Below, in pieces: positions 56,357 to 64,000 of a stretch of 64,000 bases of DNA. The number at the start of each line of letters is the position of its first letter. Position 1 is the first letter of the stretch. Below the pieces are notes generated by a model. It saw nothing but the letters and a program-made list of their open reading frames with translations, ran no database searches and was not told the origin of the DNA. The translations under genes and the position numbers were made by a program. The DNA lies in the NCBI GenBank assembly GCA_016720835.1, contig JADKJW010000016.1, positions 47,136 to 111,135 of the forward strand. Reading direction: 5' to 3'. Source of the DNA: Ignavibacteria bacterium. GTDB taxonomy: Bacteria; Bacteroidota; Ignavibacteria; SZUA-365.

Positions 56357-56659
56357 TCACTGCTCCAGAGCCTCGTCCAGGGACCGGGAAAGAGCGGTCG
56401 CGTCAAGTTCGAGTTGCTTCAACACCTGCATCGTATAACGTTGTTCATGAAACAGAGATTCGGACACGTTCAGGGCAGAGAGGACCGCCAGCGTTGTTGG
56501 CGGCTGATCAGGTAATTGGGTGTGCAATTCCGACATCATGCGGTCGATGTGCTGGGCGGCCCGGAATGTGAGCTGCTCGTCATCGACCCGTAACGGATAC
56601 TCGGTGCCGTATATTCGAACGCGTATGCTTTTCTGTTCCACTTCCGGATTCATGCTCAT
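56357..56659 (-). CDS. zapA: Cell division protein ZapA
   Basis: 100 residues. 'SIRVRIYGTEYPLRVDDEQL' is the N-terminal ZapA globular motif, followed by 'RAAQHIDRMMSEL' and a C-terminal coiled coil. ZapA binds and bundles FtsZ at mid-cell. It lies 35 bp after a coiled-coil gene and before the 6S RNA candidate. Confidence 0.92.
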   Translation of the reverse strand: MSMNPEVEQKSIRVRIYGTEYPLRVDDEQLTFRAAQHIDRMMSELHTQLPDQPPTTLAVLSALNVSESLFHEQRYTMQVLKQLELDATALSRSLDEALEQ

Positions 56660-56694
56660 CTGTCCTGTGGGGATGGAACCGTTGTCAAAAGAAC

Positions 56695-57030
56695 TTATCT
56701 CAAGTGGGAATCGACGCGCTCGAGCAGTTCGGCTATTTGTCGCTCCAGCGCTTCTCTTTCATCGGGAGAAAAATATAAAAGTTCACTGGCAACATCAATA
56801 GGCATTCGCATTCCTGCATTCCGGTCTGCACCCTTCGCCGAACGCTGGGTTTCCAGATTTCGCAGCTGCTCCTCGAGGTCCGCGTTGCGGGATTCCAGCT
56901 CGGCATTCCGGACTCGCAGCTCGCGCAGGACCCCTGCAGCCCGTGTCCATTTCTCGCGAATATCCTTGAGCGCGCTCTGGATGTTCCGGAGAACGATGTT
57001 CTCCGCGGCATGTTGCAAGTCGTTTTCCAT
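56695..57030 (-). CDS. Coiled-coil protein between pheT and zapA (ZapB-like)
   Basis: 111 residues from the ATG at 57030 (GGAAGCGGA just upstream); a start at 57078 would overlap pheT. Residues ~20-75 form a heptad coiled coil ('LRVRNAELESRNADLEEQLR'), and the tail 'FSPDEREALERQIAELLERV' is a second helix. No catalytic motif is present. Position next to zapA suggests a divisome accessory protein analogous to ZapB, which is inference. Confidence 0.7.
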   Translation of the reverse strand: MENDLQHAAENIVLRNIQSALKDIREKWTRAAGVLRELRVRNAELESRNADLEEQLRNLETQRSAKGADRNAGMRMPIDVASELLYFSPDEREALERQIAELLERVDSHLR

Positions 57031-57058
57031 TTCCGCTTCCCGTGCTCGTTGATCGATG

Positions 57059-59442
57059 TCAGGACCGCAGTGTGGCATTCCAGCGCGCGGTGATGGCAGC
57101 CACGATGCTCTGCACGCCGTTGGCGACCTCCGCCTCAGTCAATGTACGATCTGCAGACTGGAAGGACAAGGTGATGGCGATGCTCTTCCAATCTTCACCG
57201 AAACTTTCGTGGCGAAACACGTCAAGAATTCTCGCGGCAGTCAGACACTGCGCGCCCGCGCGCATGGCTTCGTCCACGATGTCGCCGCCAAGGACCTCCA
57301 CGGGAAAAAGAAATGCCAGATCGCGTTCCACCGTCGGAAATTTGCTGGGAGCCTGGTAGACCGTCGCGGACATGCCGGCGCGCGCCAGGGTCTCGACGTC
57401 GAATTCCGCATAGAACACGGGCTGCTCGATATTGAATTCCTTCAGCACGTGTCCTGAAATTTCCATGAGGCGACCGCAGGTACGGCCCTCTGTTTCAACC
57501 GCCAGGAGTACTTGGATAAAGCATTTTTCGCATCGGAAGAGAAACGTACCCTCGTCTCCATGCGCAACTTTTCCAGCAGCGAGTGGACGAATCCTTTCAG
57601 ATCGAAAAAATCGTACGGGCGTGATTCGCCGAACCATTCGCGGGTCTGGGCGAGCCCCGTGATCGCGAATGCGAATTGGAAGCCCTCGTGATGTTTTGGA
57701 TTCTCCAGCTCGGAGGGTTGGGCGCTGAAGATCGAACCGATCTCGAACAGGCGCATCGACTGCACGCCGACACGGATGTTTCTGTCCGCAGCTTCGAGCA
57801 TGGACGGCAGGAGGCTCGTGCGAAGACTCGGCCGATCGGCGCTGACCGGATTCAACACTGAGACGACCGCGTGTTCCCCCGGAAGCTGCGCATGCGCGTG
57901 CTGCACGAGACTGGAGGATACCATCTCGTCCATTCCAAGACTGAGTGCCGCGGAACGGAGTTCGGACAGAAACGCCTCATCGTCGTACTGCTCCTCCGTG
58001 GAGATTTCCATGCGGGCGGGCGTCGGAATGTTGTCGTACCCGTGGATGCGCGCGACTTCCTCGATGAGATCCACTTCCCTCTCGAGATCGGAACGGAACG
58101 TCGGCGCGGTGCAGGAGAGGACGTCGACGCCCTCGATGACCGTACAACCGAGGGCGCGCAGAATCTCCGTGGCTCTGACCCGGTCGATGGAGATACCGAG
58201 CAGCGAGTCCATGGTTCGGAGTCGCAGATCGATCACCCGGGCGGGGTCGGGGTGCGGATAGACATCGGCCGTGCCCGTGCACAATCCCCCGGAGGTCTCG
58301 ATGATGAGGTCGATCGCCCGGCGCAACGCCCACATCGTGCGTTCCGGATCGGTGGCCCGCTCGAAGCGGTAGCTCGATTCTGTGGAAACTCCGAGGAGCT
58401 TTGCCGTTTTCCGGATGGATGACGGATTGAAGTATGCGCTTTCCAGCAGGATGTCCGTGGTGCCCGCGCGAATTTCCGAATTCGCGCCGCCCATGATGCC
58501 GCCGATCGCGACGGGTTTCTCGTCGTCGCAAATCAGCACCGCGCTGGGCGGCAAGACGTGTGATTTCCCGTCGAGCGTGACGAAGCCTTCGCCTGGGCGC
58601 GCGTCCCGCACCGTGATGGACGGTCCGGCAAGCGCGGAGAGATCGAAGGCGTGCATGGGTTGACCGATCTCCATCATCACGAAATTGGTGATGTCGACCA
58701 CGGTATTGATCGAGCGCATGCCGACGCTTTCGACCGCGTTCTTCAGCCATGCGGGCGATGCGCCCAGGGTGATGCCTCGGATGATCGCCGCGGAATACCG
58801 CGGGCAAAGCGTCGGAGCCTTGATGGTCACACGGACGTGTTCCCGGGTCACGGTCGCGGCCGAGAGCGGCTCGGGGATGCGGAGTTCGCGTGACAACACC
58901 GCGGCGAGGTCACGCGCGATTCCCACATGGGACAGGGCGTCACCGCGGTTCGGCGTGATTCCGATATCGAAGATGACATCGGTCATGCCGAGGTGCTCCG
59001 CGATCGGGGTTCCGGTCTGCGCGTGATCGGGAAGCACCATGATGCCGGAATGATCGTCATTCAGTCCCAGTTCCTTCGCGGAGCAGATCATGCCGCTCGA
59101 TTCGATGCCCCGTATCGCCTTTTTCTCGATTCGGAATCCGAGCGTGTGCATCCAGGCGCCTTCCGTGGCGAACGGGACTTTCTGCCCGGCGGCGACATTC
59201 GGCGCTCCGCAGATGACCGTCGCCGTACCGGAGCCGCTGTCCACGGTGCAGATCGACAGTTTGTCCGCCTTCGGATGCTTCTCGCAGGTGACGACGTGAC
59301 CGACGACAATGCCGTCAAAACGTGCCTTGCGATCCTCGATCCCCTCCATCTCGAGTCCGGTGCCGGTCACGATGCGATCGAGCTCCTCCGGTGATTCAGG
59401 GAGATCGACGTATCGTTTCAGCCAATGCAGGGAGAGTTTCAT
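57059..59442 (-). CDS. pheT: Phenylalanine-tRNA ligase beta subunit (frameshifted)
   Basis: About 794 residues across one frameshift, matching the ~800 of full-length PheT. The N-terminal tRNA-binding EMAP-like domain ('FDGIVVGHVVTCEKHPKADK') is followed by B3/B4 ('ESSYRFERATDPERTMWALR'), B5 and the catalytic-like core. A base is missing near 57507-57510, after 'NALSKYS'. The restored frame continues 'LAVETEGRTCGRLMEISGHV' and ends with the anticodon-binding ferredoxin-like domain ('PSKFPTVERDLAFLFPVEVL', 'LSFQSADRTLTEAEV'). Loss of that domain would be lethal, so the indel is probably a sequence error. Confidence 0.95.
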
Positions 59443-59444
59443 GA

Positions 59445-60458
59445 TCAGATGAACTGCCGGTTCACGCGGAGGTCGTTTTCAAAAAGGAGCCGGATATCGT
59501 CCACGCCGTGCCGCAACATGGCGGTCCGTTCGATGCCGATGCCGAAGGCATACCCCGACACGGCGTCGGGATCGTAGCCCACGGCCCGGAACACATTCGG
59601 GTCCACCATGCCGCACCCGAGGATCTCGAGCCACCCGGATTGCTTGCAGACGCGGCACCCTTTCCCCGCGCAGAGATAGCACGTGATATCCATCTCCGCG
59701 CTCGGTTCGGTGAACGGGAAAAAGCTCGGGCGGAAGCGGTACTTCAGGGCGGAGCCGTAGTAGCGTTTTGCGAATGCCACGAGCGTCCCCTTCAGGTCCG
59801 CAAACGTGACATGCGCGTCGCAGAACAGGCCGTCCACCTGGTGAAATTGCACGTGACTGCGCGCGCTGATCACTTCGTTGCGGAAGACCCGGCCGGGCAT
59901 GATGATCCGTATCGGAGGGGTACGCTGTTCCATCACGCGGATCTGCACGGGCGTGGTGTGCGTGCGAAGGAGGCGCATGTCGTCGATGAAGAAGGTGTCC
60001 TGCATGTCGCGTGCGGGATGATCGGGCGGAAAATTCAGCGCCTGGAAGTTGTACCAGTCCGTTTCGATTTCAGGACCGGTCGCGACGCTGAATCCCATGG
60101 CCTTGAAGATCGTCTTGATCTCGTCGATCGTTTTCGTGACGATATGCTGATGTCCGACGGGCATCGCGCGCCCGGGCAGCGTGAGATCCAGATGGGCGGC
60201 GTGTGCCGCGCCCGCGATGCCGATGCTCGCAACCGCGGCGGCATGGATGCCTTCCGCCTCGACGCGCAGGGCGTTCAGCAGTTTCCCCGCGACCGGTCTC
60301 TCCGCGGGAGGCAGCGCCTTCATGTCTTCGAACAGCGTCGCGATGCGGCCCTTGCGCGCAAGGTACTGTATGCGAAAATCCTCGGCGTCGTCACGCGTCG
60401 CGAGCCGACCCGCGCGCGCTCGAACTTCGTCGAGGAGCTGTGTGATTGCGTCCTGCAA
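59445..60458 (-). CDS. pheS: Phenylalanine-tRNA ligase alpha subunit
   Basis: 337 residues from a TTG at 60458, which has GAGGG 4 nt upstream and gives a family-like N-terminal length; an ATG at 60518 would add 20 residues. Class II core motifs: 'GHQHIVTKTIDEIKTIFKAM', 'THTTPVQIRVME', 'GRVFRNEVISARSHVQFHQV', 'CGMVDPNVFRAVG' and 'GIGIERTAMLRHGVDDIR'. A CxxC pair near 'CYLCAGKGCRVC' may bind zinc. It forms the (alpha-beta)2 enzyme with PheT, which starts 3 bp downstream. Confidence 0.95.
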   Translation of the reverse strand: MQDAITQLLDEVRARAGRLATRDDAEDFRIQYLARKGRIATLFEDMKALPPAERPVAGKLLNALRVEAEGIHAAAVASIGIAGAAHAAHLDLTLPGRAMPVGHQHIVTKTIDEIKTIFKAMGFSVATGPEIETDWYNFQALNFPPDHPARDMQDTFFIDDMRLLRTHTTPVQIRVMEQRTPPIRIIMPGRVFRNEVISARSHVQFHQVDGLFCDAHVTFADLKGTLVAFAKRYYGSALKYRFRPSFFPFTEPSAEMDITCYLCAGKGCRVCKQSGWLEILGCGMVDPNVFRAVGYDPDAVSGYAFGIGIERTAMLRHGVDDIRLLFENDLRVNRQFI

Positions 60459-60538
60459 TGGACCCTCGAAAAGCGGTGGTGGAACGGAAAACCGGACAAT
60501 GCACCGCGACGGGCGCATCGTCCGGTCAGAAGACAGGA

Positions 60539-60886
60539 TCAGTTGGTCGCGTACTTGACGATTTCCGCGAATGCCGCGCCGTCGTTCACCGCGAGATCCG
60601 CGAGGATTTTCCGGTTGATGTCGATGTTCTTCTGGTTGAGCCCGTGGATGAGCACCGAGTACGTCACGCCGTTCGCGCGGGCGGCGGCGTTGATGCGGGC
60701 GATCCAGAGCTGCCGGAACGTGCGCTTCTTCGCGCGGCGATCGCGATAGGCGTACTGCAGGCCCTTGTCGACCGCATGCTTCGCGACGGTGACGATTTTG
60801 CTCCGTCCCTGGAAATACCCTTTGGCGCGCTGGAGAAGTTTCTTGCGCCGCGCGCGGGAGGCGACTTTATTCTTTGATCTTGGCAT
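60539..60886 (-). CDS. rplT: Large ribosomal subunit protein bL20
   Basis: 115 residues, standard size. 'ARRKKLLQRAKGYFQGRSK' and 'RDRRAKKRTFRQLWIARINA' are the signature of bL20, which assembles early on 23S rRNA. In many bacteria it also represses this operon. 20 bp after the rpmI stop. Confidence 0.98.
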   Translation of the reverse strand: MPRSKNKVASRARRKKLLQRAKGYFQGRSKIVTVAKHAVDKGLQYAYRDRRAKKRTFRQLWIARINAAARANGVTYSVLIHGLNQKNIDINRKILADLAVNDGAAFAEIVKYATN

Positions 60887-60905
60887 GATGCACCTTGGCT
60901 GATTG

Positions 60906-61100
60906 TTAACCCAGAATGAGAATCTTCATACGCTTTTCCTGCGTGGAGTCGACCAGCGTCGCGTGCCGCAGATTGCGTTTCCGCTTGGTCGTCTTGCTCG
61001 TCAGGATGTGGCTGCGATAGGCTTTTTCGCGTTTGATCCGGCCGGACGCGGTCATCAAGAAACGCTTCTTCGCGCCGGATTTGCCTTTGAATTTCGGCAT
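60906..61100 (-). CDS. rpmI: Large ribosomal subunit protein bL35
   Basis: 64 residues. 'MPKFKGKSGAKKRFLMTASG' and 'RSHILTSKTTKRKRNLRH' are typical of bL35. It lies 46 bp after infC in the conserved infC-rpmI-rplT order. Confidence 0.98.
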   Translation of the reverse strand: MPKFKGKSGAKKRFLMTASGRIKREKAYRSHILTSKTTKRKRNLRHATLVDSTQEKRMKILILG

Positions 61101-61146
61101 GGGTGTCTCCAGAATATAAAAAATGCTGTTGGTAGTGTGCGTGGTA

Positions 61147-61746
61147 TTACTCTTCGGTTTCCTCTTCCGCAGGTGACGATTTTTTCGTCATCGCGGCGAT
61201 CTTCTTCTTGTCGGGCGCGAAGATGGACACGAGCGACCGGCCTTCAAGGCTCGGTTCTTTTTCAAGGAGCCCGACGTCGTCGAGCGCCTCGCGGAATTTC
61301 CTCAACAGTTCGACCCCGAATTCCTGATGCGCGAGCTGACGGCCGCGGAACACGACAGAGGCTTTGACCTTGTTCCCGTCGAGCAGGAACTGCCGCGCAT
61401 GTTTGACCTTGAAGTCGAAATCATGCGTGTCGATGTTCGGATGAAAACGGACCTCTTTGACCAGGATGACCTGCTGCTTCTTCTTCAGCAGCCGTTCCTT
61501 CTTCTGCTGTTCGTATTTGAACTTGCCGTAATCCATGATCTTGCAGACCGGCGGCTGGGCCTGGGGCGCGATCTCCACGAGATCGAGTTCCAATTCCTCA
61601 GCCATCCGAAGCGCTTTGTCCGGTGTGATGATGCCGATCAGTTCGCCGTTCGGGCCGACGACGCGTATCTCGCGCGCGGAGATATCGCCATTGATGCGCG
61701 TCCGATTCTGTTGCCTATCCGTGTTCGTGGGGCCTCCTCGTATCAT
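61147..61746 (-). CDS. infC: Translation initiation factor IF-3
   Basis: 199 residues as drawn. 'INGDISAREIRVVGPNGELI' and 'LVEIAPQAQPPVCKIMDYGK' define the N-domain, and 'VKEVRFHPNIDTHDFDFKVK' with 'ASVVFRGRQLAHQEFG' the C-domain. It binds 30S subunits and controls start-codon choice. The ATG overlaps the thrS stop (ATGA). A perfect AGGAGG lies inside codons 3-5 (61738-61733), so a downstream non-AUG start is possible; infC uses unusual starts in many bacteria. Confidence 0.96.
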   Translation of the reverse strand: MIRGGPTNTDRQQNRTRINGDISAREIRVVGPNGELIGIITPDKALRMAEELELDLVEIAPQAQPPVCKIMDYGKFKYEQQKKERLLKKKQQVILVKEVRFHPNIDTHDFDFKVKHARQFLLDGNKVKASVVFRGRQLAHQEFGVELLRKFREALDDVGLLEKEPSLEGRSLVSIFAPDKKKIAAMTKKSSPAEEETEE

Positions 61747-63668
61747 TGTGGGTCTTTCATTTTAATCTCTGCAGTGAGTCGCATGATGAAGGCGTCGAGC
61801 GCCATCGCGCCGAGATCGCCTTCCTTGTGTTTACGCACGGAGACACTCCGGGCAGCCTGTTCCTTCTCGCCGACAATCAACATGTATGGAATTTTGTGCA
61901 ATTCCCAATCCCGGATCTTGTACCCCACCTTTTCTCCGCGGAGGTCCAGTTCGCTGCGGATGCCGGCGGCGGTGAAGGCGTCGTGCACCTCGGTCGCGTA
62001 GCCGTTGAAGGCGTCGCTGATCGGCAGCACCGCGGCCTGCACGGGCGCGAGCCACGGGGGAAACGCGCCGGCGTAATGCTCGAGCAGCACGCCGATGAAC
62101 CGTTCGAAGGAGCCGGCGATCGCGCGGTGTATCATCACGGGGCGCTTGCGCTCGTTGTGCTCGTCGACGTATTCGAGCTTGAACCGCTCCGGCATCTGGA
62201 AATCGAGCTGAATCGTCGCCAGCTGCCACGATCTCTTGAGGGCATCCCGGATGCTGATGTCGATTTTCGGCCCGTAGAACGCGCCGTCTCCGGGCTTGAC
62301 GGCATAGTCGATGCCGTTCGCGACGAGCGCGTCCGCAAGCCCACTTTCCGCGGTATCCCAAAGCGACTGGTCCCCCATCGCCTTTTCCGGGCGAGTGGAA
62401 AGGAAATAGCTAGGCTCGAACTGGAAGATGCGGTAGAAACGGTCCACGAGGCGCAGGAGCGCGCTGATCTCAGAAAGGATCTGGTCGGGGCGCAGGAAGA
62501 TATGCGCGTCGTCCATATGGAACTGCCGCACGCGGAACATCCCGTTGAGCACGCCGGACAGCTCGTTGCGGTGGTTGCGACCGATCTCCGAGTAGCGGAT
62601 GGGAAGGTCGCGATAGCTGCGGGTCTTGTGCCGGTAGACGAGGGTGCTCTCCGGGCAATTCATCGGCTTCAGGCTGAAAATTTCATTCTCCGCCTCGACG
62701 AGGAACATGTTTTCCTGGTAGTGCTCCCAGTGTCCGGACTCCTCCCAGAGATCTTTCTTCACGAGAATGGGCGTGAGGATCTCCTGATAACCCGACGCGT
62801 CAAGGAGTTCCCTGATGAGTTTCTCGAGTTCGCGGAAGATGATCATGCCGCGAGGCAGCCAGAACGGCGCGCCCGGCGCGATGTCGTGGAAGGTGAAGAG
62901 ATCCAGCTCCCTGCCGAGCTTGCGATGGTCGCGCTTCTTCGCTTCCTCGAGGAGGCGCAGATGCTCGTCGAGATCCTTCTTCTTCGGGAAGGAGATGCCG
63001 TAGATGCGCTGCATCTGTCGATTCTTCGCGTCCCCCTTCCAGTAGGAACCCGATACGGTCAGGAGCTTCACGTGCTTGAGCCTGCCGGCGGACGGCACAT
63101 GCGGACCGCGACAGAGATCGGTGAACGCGCCCTCGCTGTAGCAGCTGATCTTCTCGGACGATTCGTCGAGACCGCTGATGATTTCGATCTTGTACTGGTC
63201 GCCTTTCTCGGTGAACATGCGAAGCGCCTCGCTCTTCGACATCTCGCTTCTCGTGAAGGGCTTGTCCTCCTTCGAGAGTTCCTCCATGCGGCGCTCGATC
63301 AGGACGAGTTCATCCGGCGTGAGGATGCGGTCGATATCGATGTCGTAGTAGAACCCGGACTCGATGGCAGGTCCGACTCCGAATTTCGCTCCCGGATACA
63401 GGCTCTCGATCGCGTGGGCCATGAGGTGGCTGGTGCTGTGCCAGTAGACCTGCTTGCCGTCGTCGTCGTTGAAGGTCAGGATCTGCACGGTCGCGTCCGC
63501 GAGGATCGGGGTGTTGAGATCGACAGTCACGCCGTTGACTTTTCCAGCCAGGGCGTCGTCGGCGAGCCGCGGACTGATGCCGCGTGCGATGTCGAGGGCG
63601 GTGGCACCTTGCGGAACCTGTTTGGCGTCCCCGTTTGGAAGGGTGATGGTGATGGTCGCTTCGCTCAT
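61743..63668 (-). CDS. thrS: Threonine-tRNA ligase
   Basis: 641 residues from the ATG at 63668. TGS domain ('MSEATITITLPNGDAKQVPQ'), editing domain ('YWHSTSHLMAHAIESLYPGA', HxxxH) and class II core ('RYSEIGRNHRNELSG', 'RVRQFHMDDAHIFLRPDQI', 'HRAIAGSFERFIGVLLEHYA') with the C-terminal anticodon-binding domain are complete. A longer frame to 63767 would read through the terminator hairpin and is rejected. It heads the thrS-infC-rpmI-rplT-pheS-pheT operon. Confidence 0.97.
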   Translation of the reverse strand: MSEATITITLPNGDAKQVPQGATALDIARGISPRLADDALAGKVNGVTVDLNTPILADATVQILTFNDDDGKQVYWHSTSHLMAHAIESLYPGAKFGVGPAIESGFYYDIDIDRILTPDELVLIERRMEELSKEDKPFTRSEMSKSEALRMFTEKGDQYKIEIISGLDESSEKISCYSEGAFTDLCRGPHVPSAGRLKHVKLLTVSGSYWKGDAKNRQMQRIYGISFPKKKDLDEHLRLLEEAKKRDHRKLGRELDLFTFHDIAPGAPFWLPRGMIIFRELEKLIRELLDASGYQEILTPILVKKDLWEESGHWEHYQENMFLVEAENEIFSLKPMNCPESTLVYRHKTRSYRDLPIRYSEIGRNHRNELSGVLNGMFRVRQFHMDDAHIFLRPDQILSEISALLRLVDRFYRIFQFEPSYFLSTRPEKAMGDQSLWDTAESGLADALVANGIDYAVKPGDGAFYGPKIDISIRDALKRSWQLATIQLDFQMPERFKLEYVDEHNERKRPVMIHRAIAGSFERFIGVLLEHYAGAFPPWLAPVQAAVLPISDAFNGYATEVHDAFTAAGIRSELDLRGEKVGYKIRDWELHKIPYMLIVGEKEQAARSVSVRKHKEGDLGAMALDAFIMRLTAEIKMKDPQ

Positions 63669-63690
63669 ACGTGTTGTTGTGTCTGAAACG

Positions 63691-63717
63691 AAAAAATCGG
63701 ATGGTCTCCGATTTTTT
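63691..63717. terminator. Symmetric terminator/attenuator hairpin between tRNA-Val and thrS
   Basis: A perfect 11-bp stem AAAAAATCGGA/TCCGATTTTTT (63691-63701 with 63707-63717) with a 5-nt loop. Read on the minus strand it ends the tRNA-Val transcript. It lies only 22 bp before the thrS ATG, so it could also act as an attenuator for the synthetase operon. Confidence 0.8.
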
Positions 63718-63730
63718 CCTCTTTCGAGTG

Positions 63731-63804
<74 letters not shown>

Positions 63805-63865
63805 AGCAAATCTCGTCAAAGATAGGAAAAATCATCAGATGATGCAAGACATCTCAGATCTTTCT

Positions 63866-64000
63866 TCACTTTCCTCCGCTGTTGACAAGCCTGGCCATGT
63901 CTTCCACCGCTTTTGGAAGGCCGACAAAGACGGCGCGGGCGAGGATCGCATGCCCGATGCTGACTTCATCGATTTCCCGCACCGCGGCAAGGGTGCGGAT
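63866..64000 (-). CDS. pdxJ: Pyridoxine 5'-phosphate synthase, C-terminal part (5' end outside window)
   Basis: The final 44 residues are visible, reading 'IRTLAAVREIDEVSIGHAIL' and 'ARAVFVGLPKAVEDMARLV'. 'EVSIGHAILARAVFVGL' is the highly conserved end of PdxJ, which condenses 1-deoxyxylulose 5-phosphate with an aminoacetone phosphate to form pyridoxine 5'-phosphate. The dxs gene in this window makes the deoxyxylulose 5-phosphate. It lies 61 bp upstream of tRNA-Val on the same strand. Confidence 0.9.
   Translation of the reverse strand: MRTLAAVREIDEVSIGHAILARAVFVGLPKAVEDMARLVNSGGK

Noticed and set aside
61746..63686. 646-codon plus-strand frame opposite thrS
   Set aside because: Exactly mirrors the synthetase gene and has no independent signal.

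Overview
The window is GC-rich, densely coded bacterial chromosome. Several traits point to the Bacteroidota/Chlorobiota/Ignavibacteriota assemblage (an Ignavibacteria- or Kapabacteria-like lineage): a type IX secretion (T9SS) C-terminal sorting tail on a large surface protein, a FadL-type porin paired with an SGNH lipoprotein, the block thrS-infC-rpmI-rplT-pheS-pheT-(coiled coil)-zapA-rny, and recurring promoter-like sequences of the form TTG-N18..20-TAnnTT(T/C). The species assignment is inference. No transposase, phage gene, CRISPR array or rRNA was seen.

Layout. 1-1.4 kb: the end of a SecD-P1-like protein, then a CHAD/universal-stress pair. 1.4-9.1 kb: an alpha-glucan operon on the minus strand, with a substrate-binding protein fused to its permease, a second permease, a small membrane protein, an ABC ATPase and a secreted debranching-type glucosidase. 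9.2-25 kb: mixed genes, namely an M49-like lipoprotein peptidase, an M64 peptidase, a biotin carboxylase with carrier protein, a FadL porin with SGNH lipoprotein, purL, yihY, a secreted nuclease and a T9SS cargo protein. 25.4-31.1 kb: a three-gene operon around a giant 2-hydroxyacyl-CoA-dehydratase-type activase. 31.1-43.5 kb: secreted SGNH and PIG-L proteins, then a tightly overlapping cell-surface glycan cluster (glycosyltransferases, flippase, acyl/acetyltransferases, deacetylase), two tandem paralogous exported proteins of unknown function, a methyltransferase and another glycosyltransferase. 43.5-64 kb: a long minus-strand housekeeping block (ribE, ribD, NAGPA-like, Gfo/Idh, dxs, xseB, xseA, nadB, argD, coaE, rny, a candidate 6S RNA, zapA, pheT, pheS, rplT, rpmI, infC, thrS, tRNA-Val, pdxJ).

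How genes fit together. The secreted glucosidase would release sugars for the adjacent ABC importer. The glycan cluster reads like a single transcription unit with stop-start overlaps. Riboflavin, NAD, CoA, isoprenoid and pyridoxal steps sit with translation genes in the last 20 kb.

Caution: at least eight single-base indels interrupt six otherwise intact genes, including pheT and purL. They look like consensus errors, so those genes are annotated across the frameshift.
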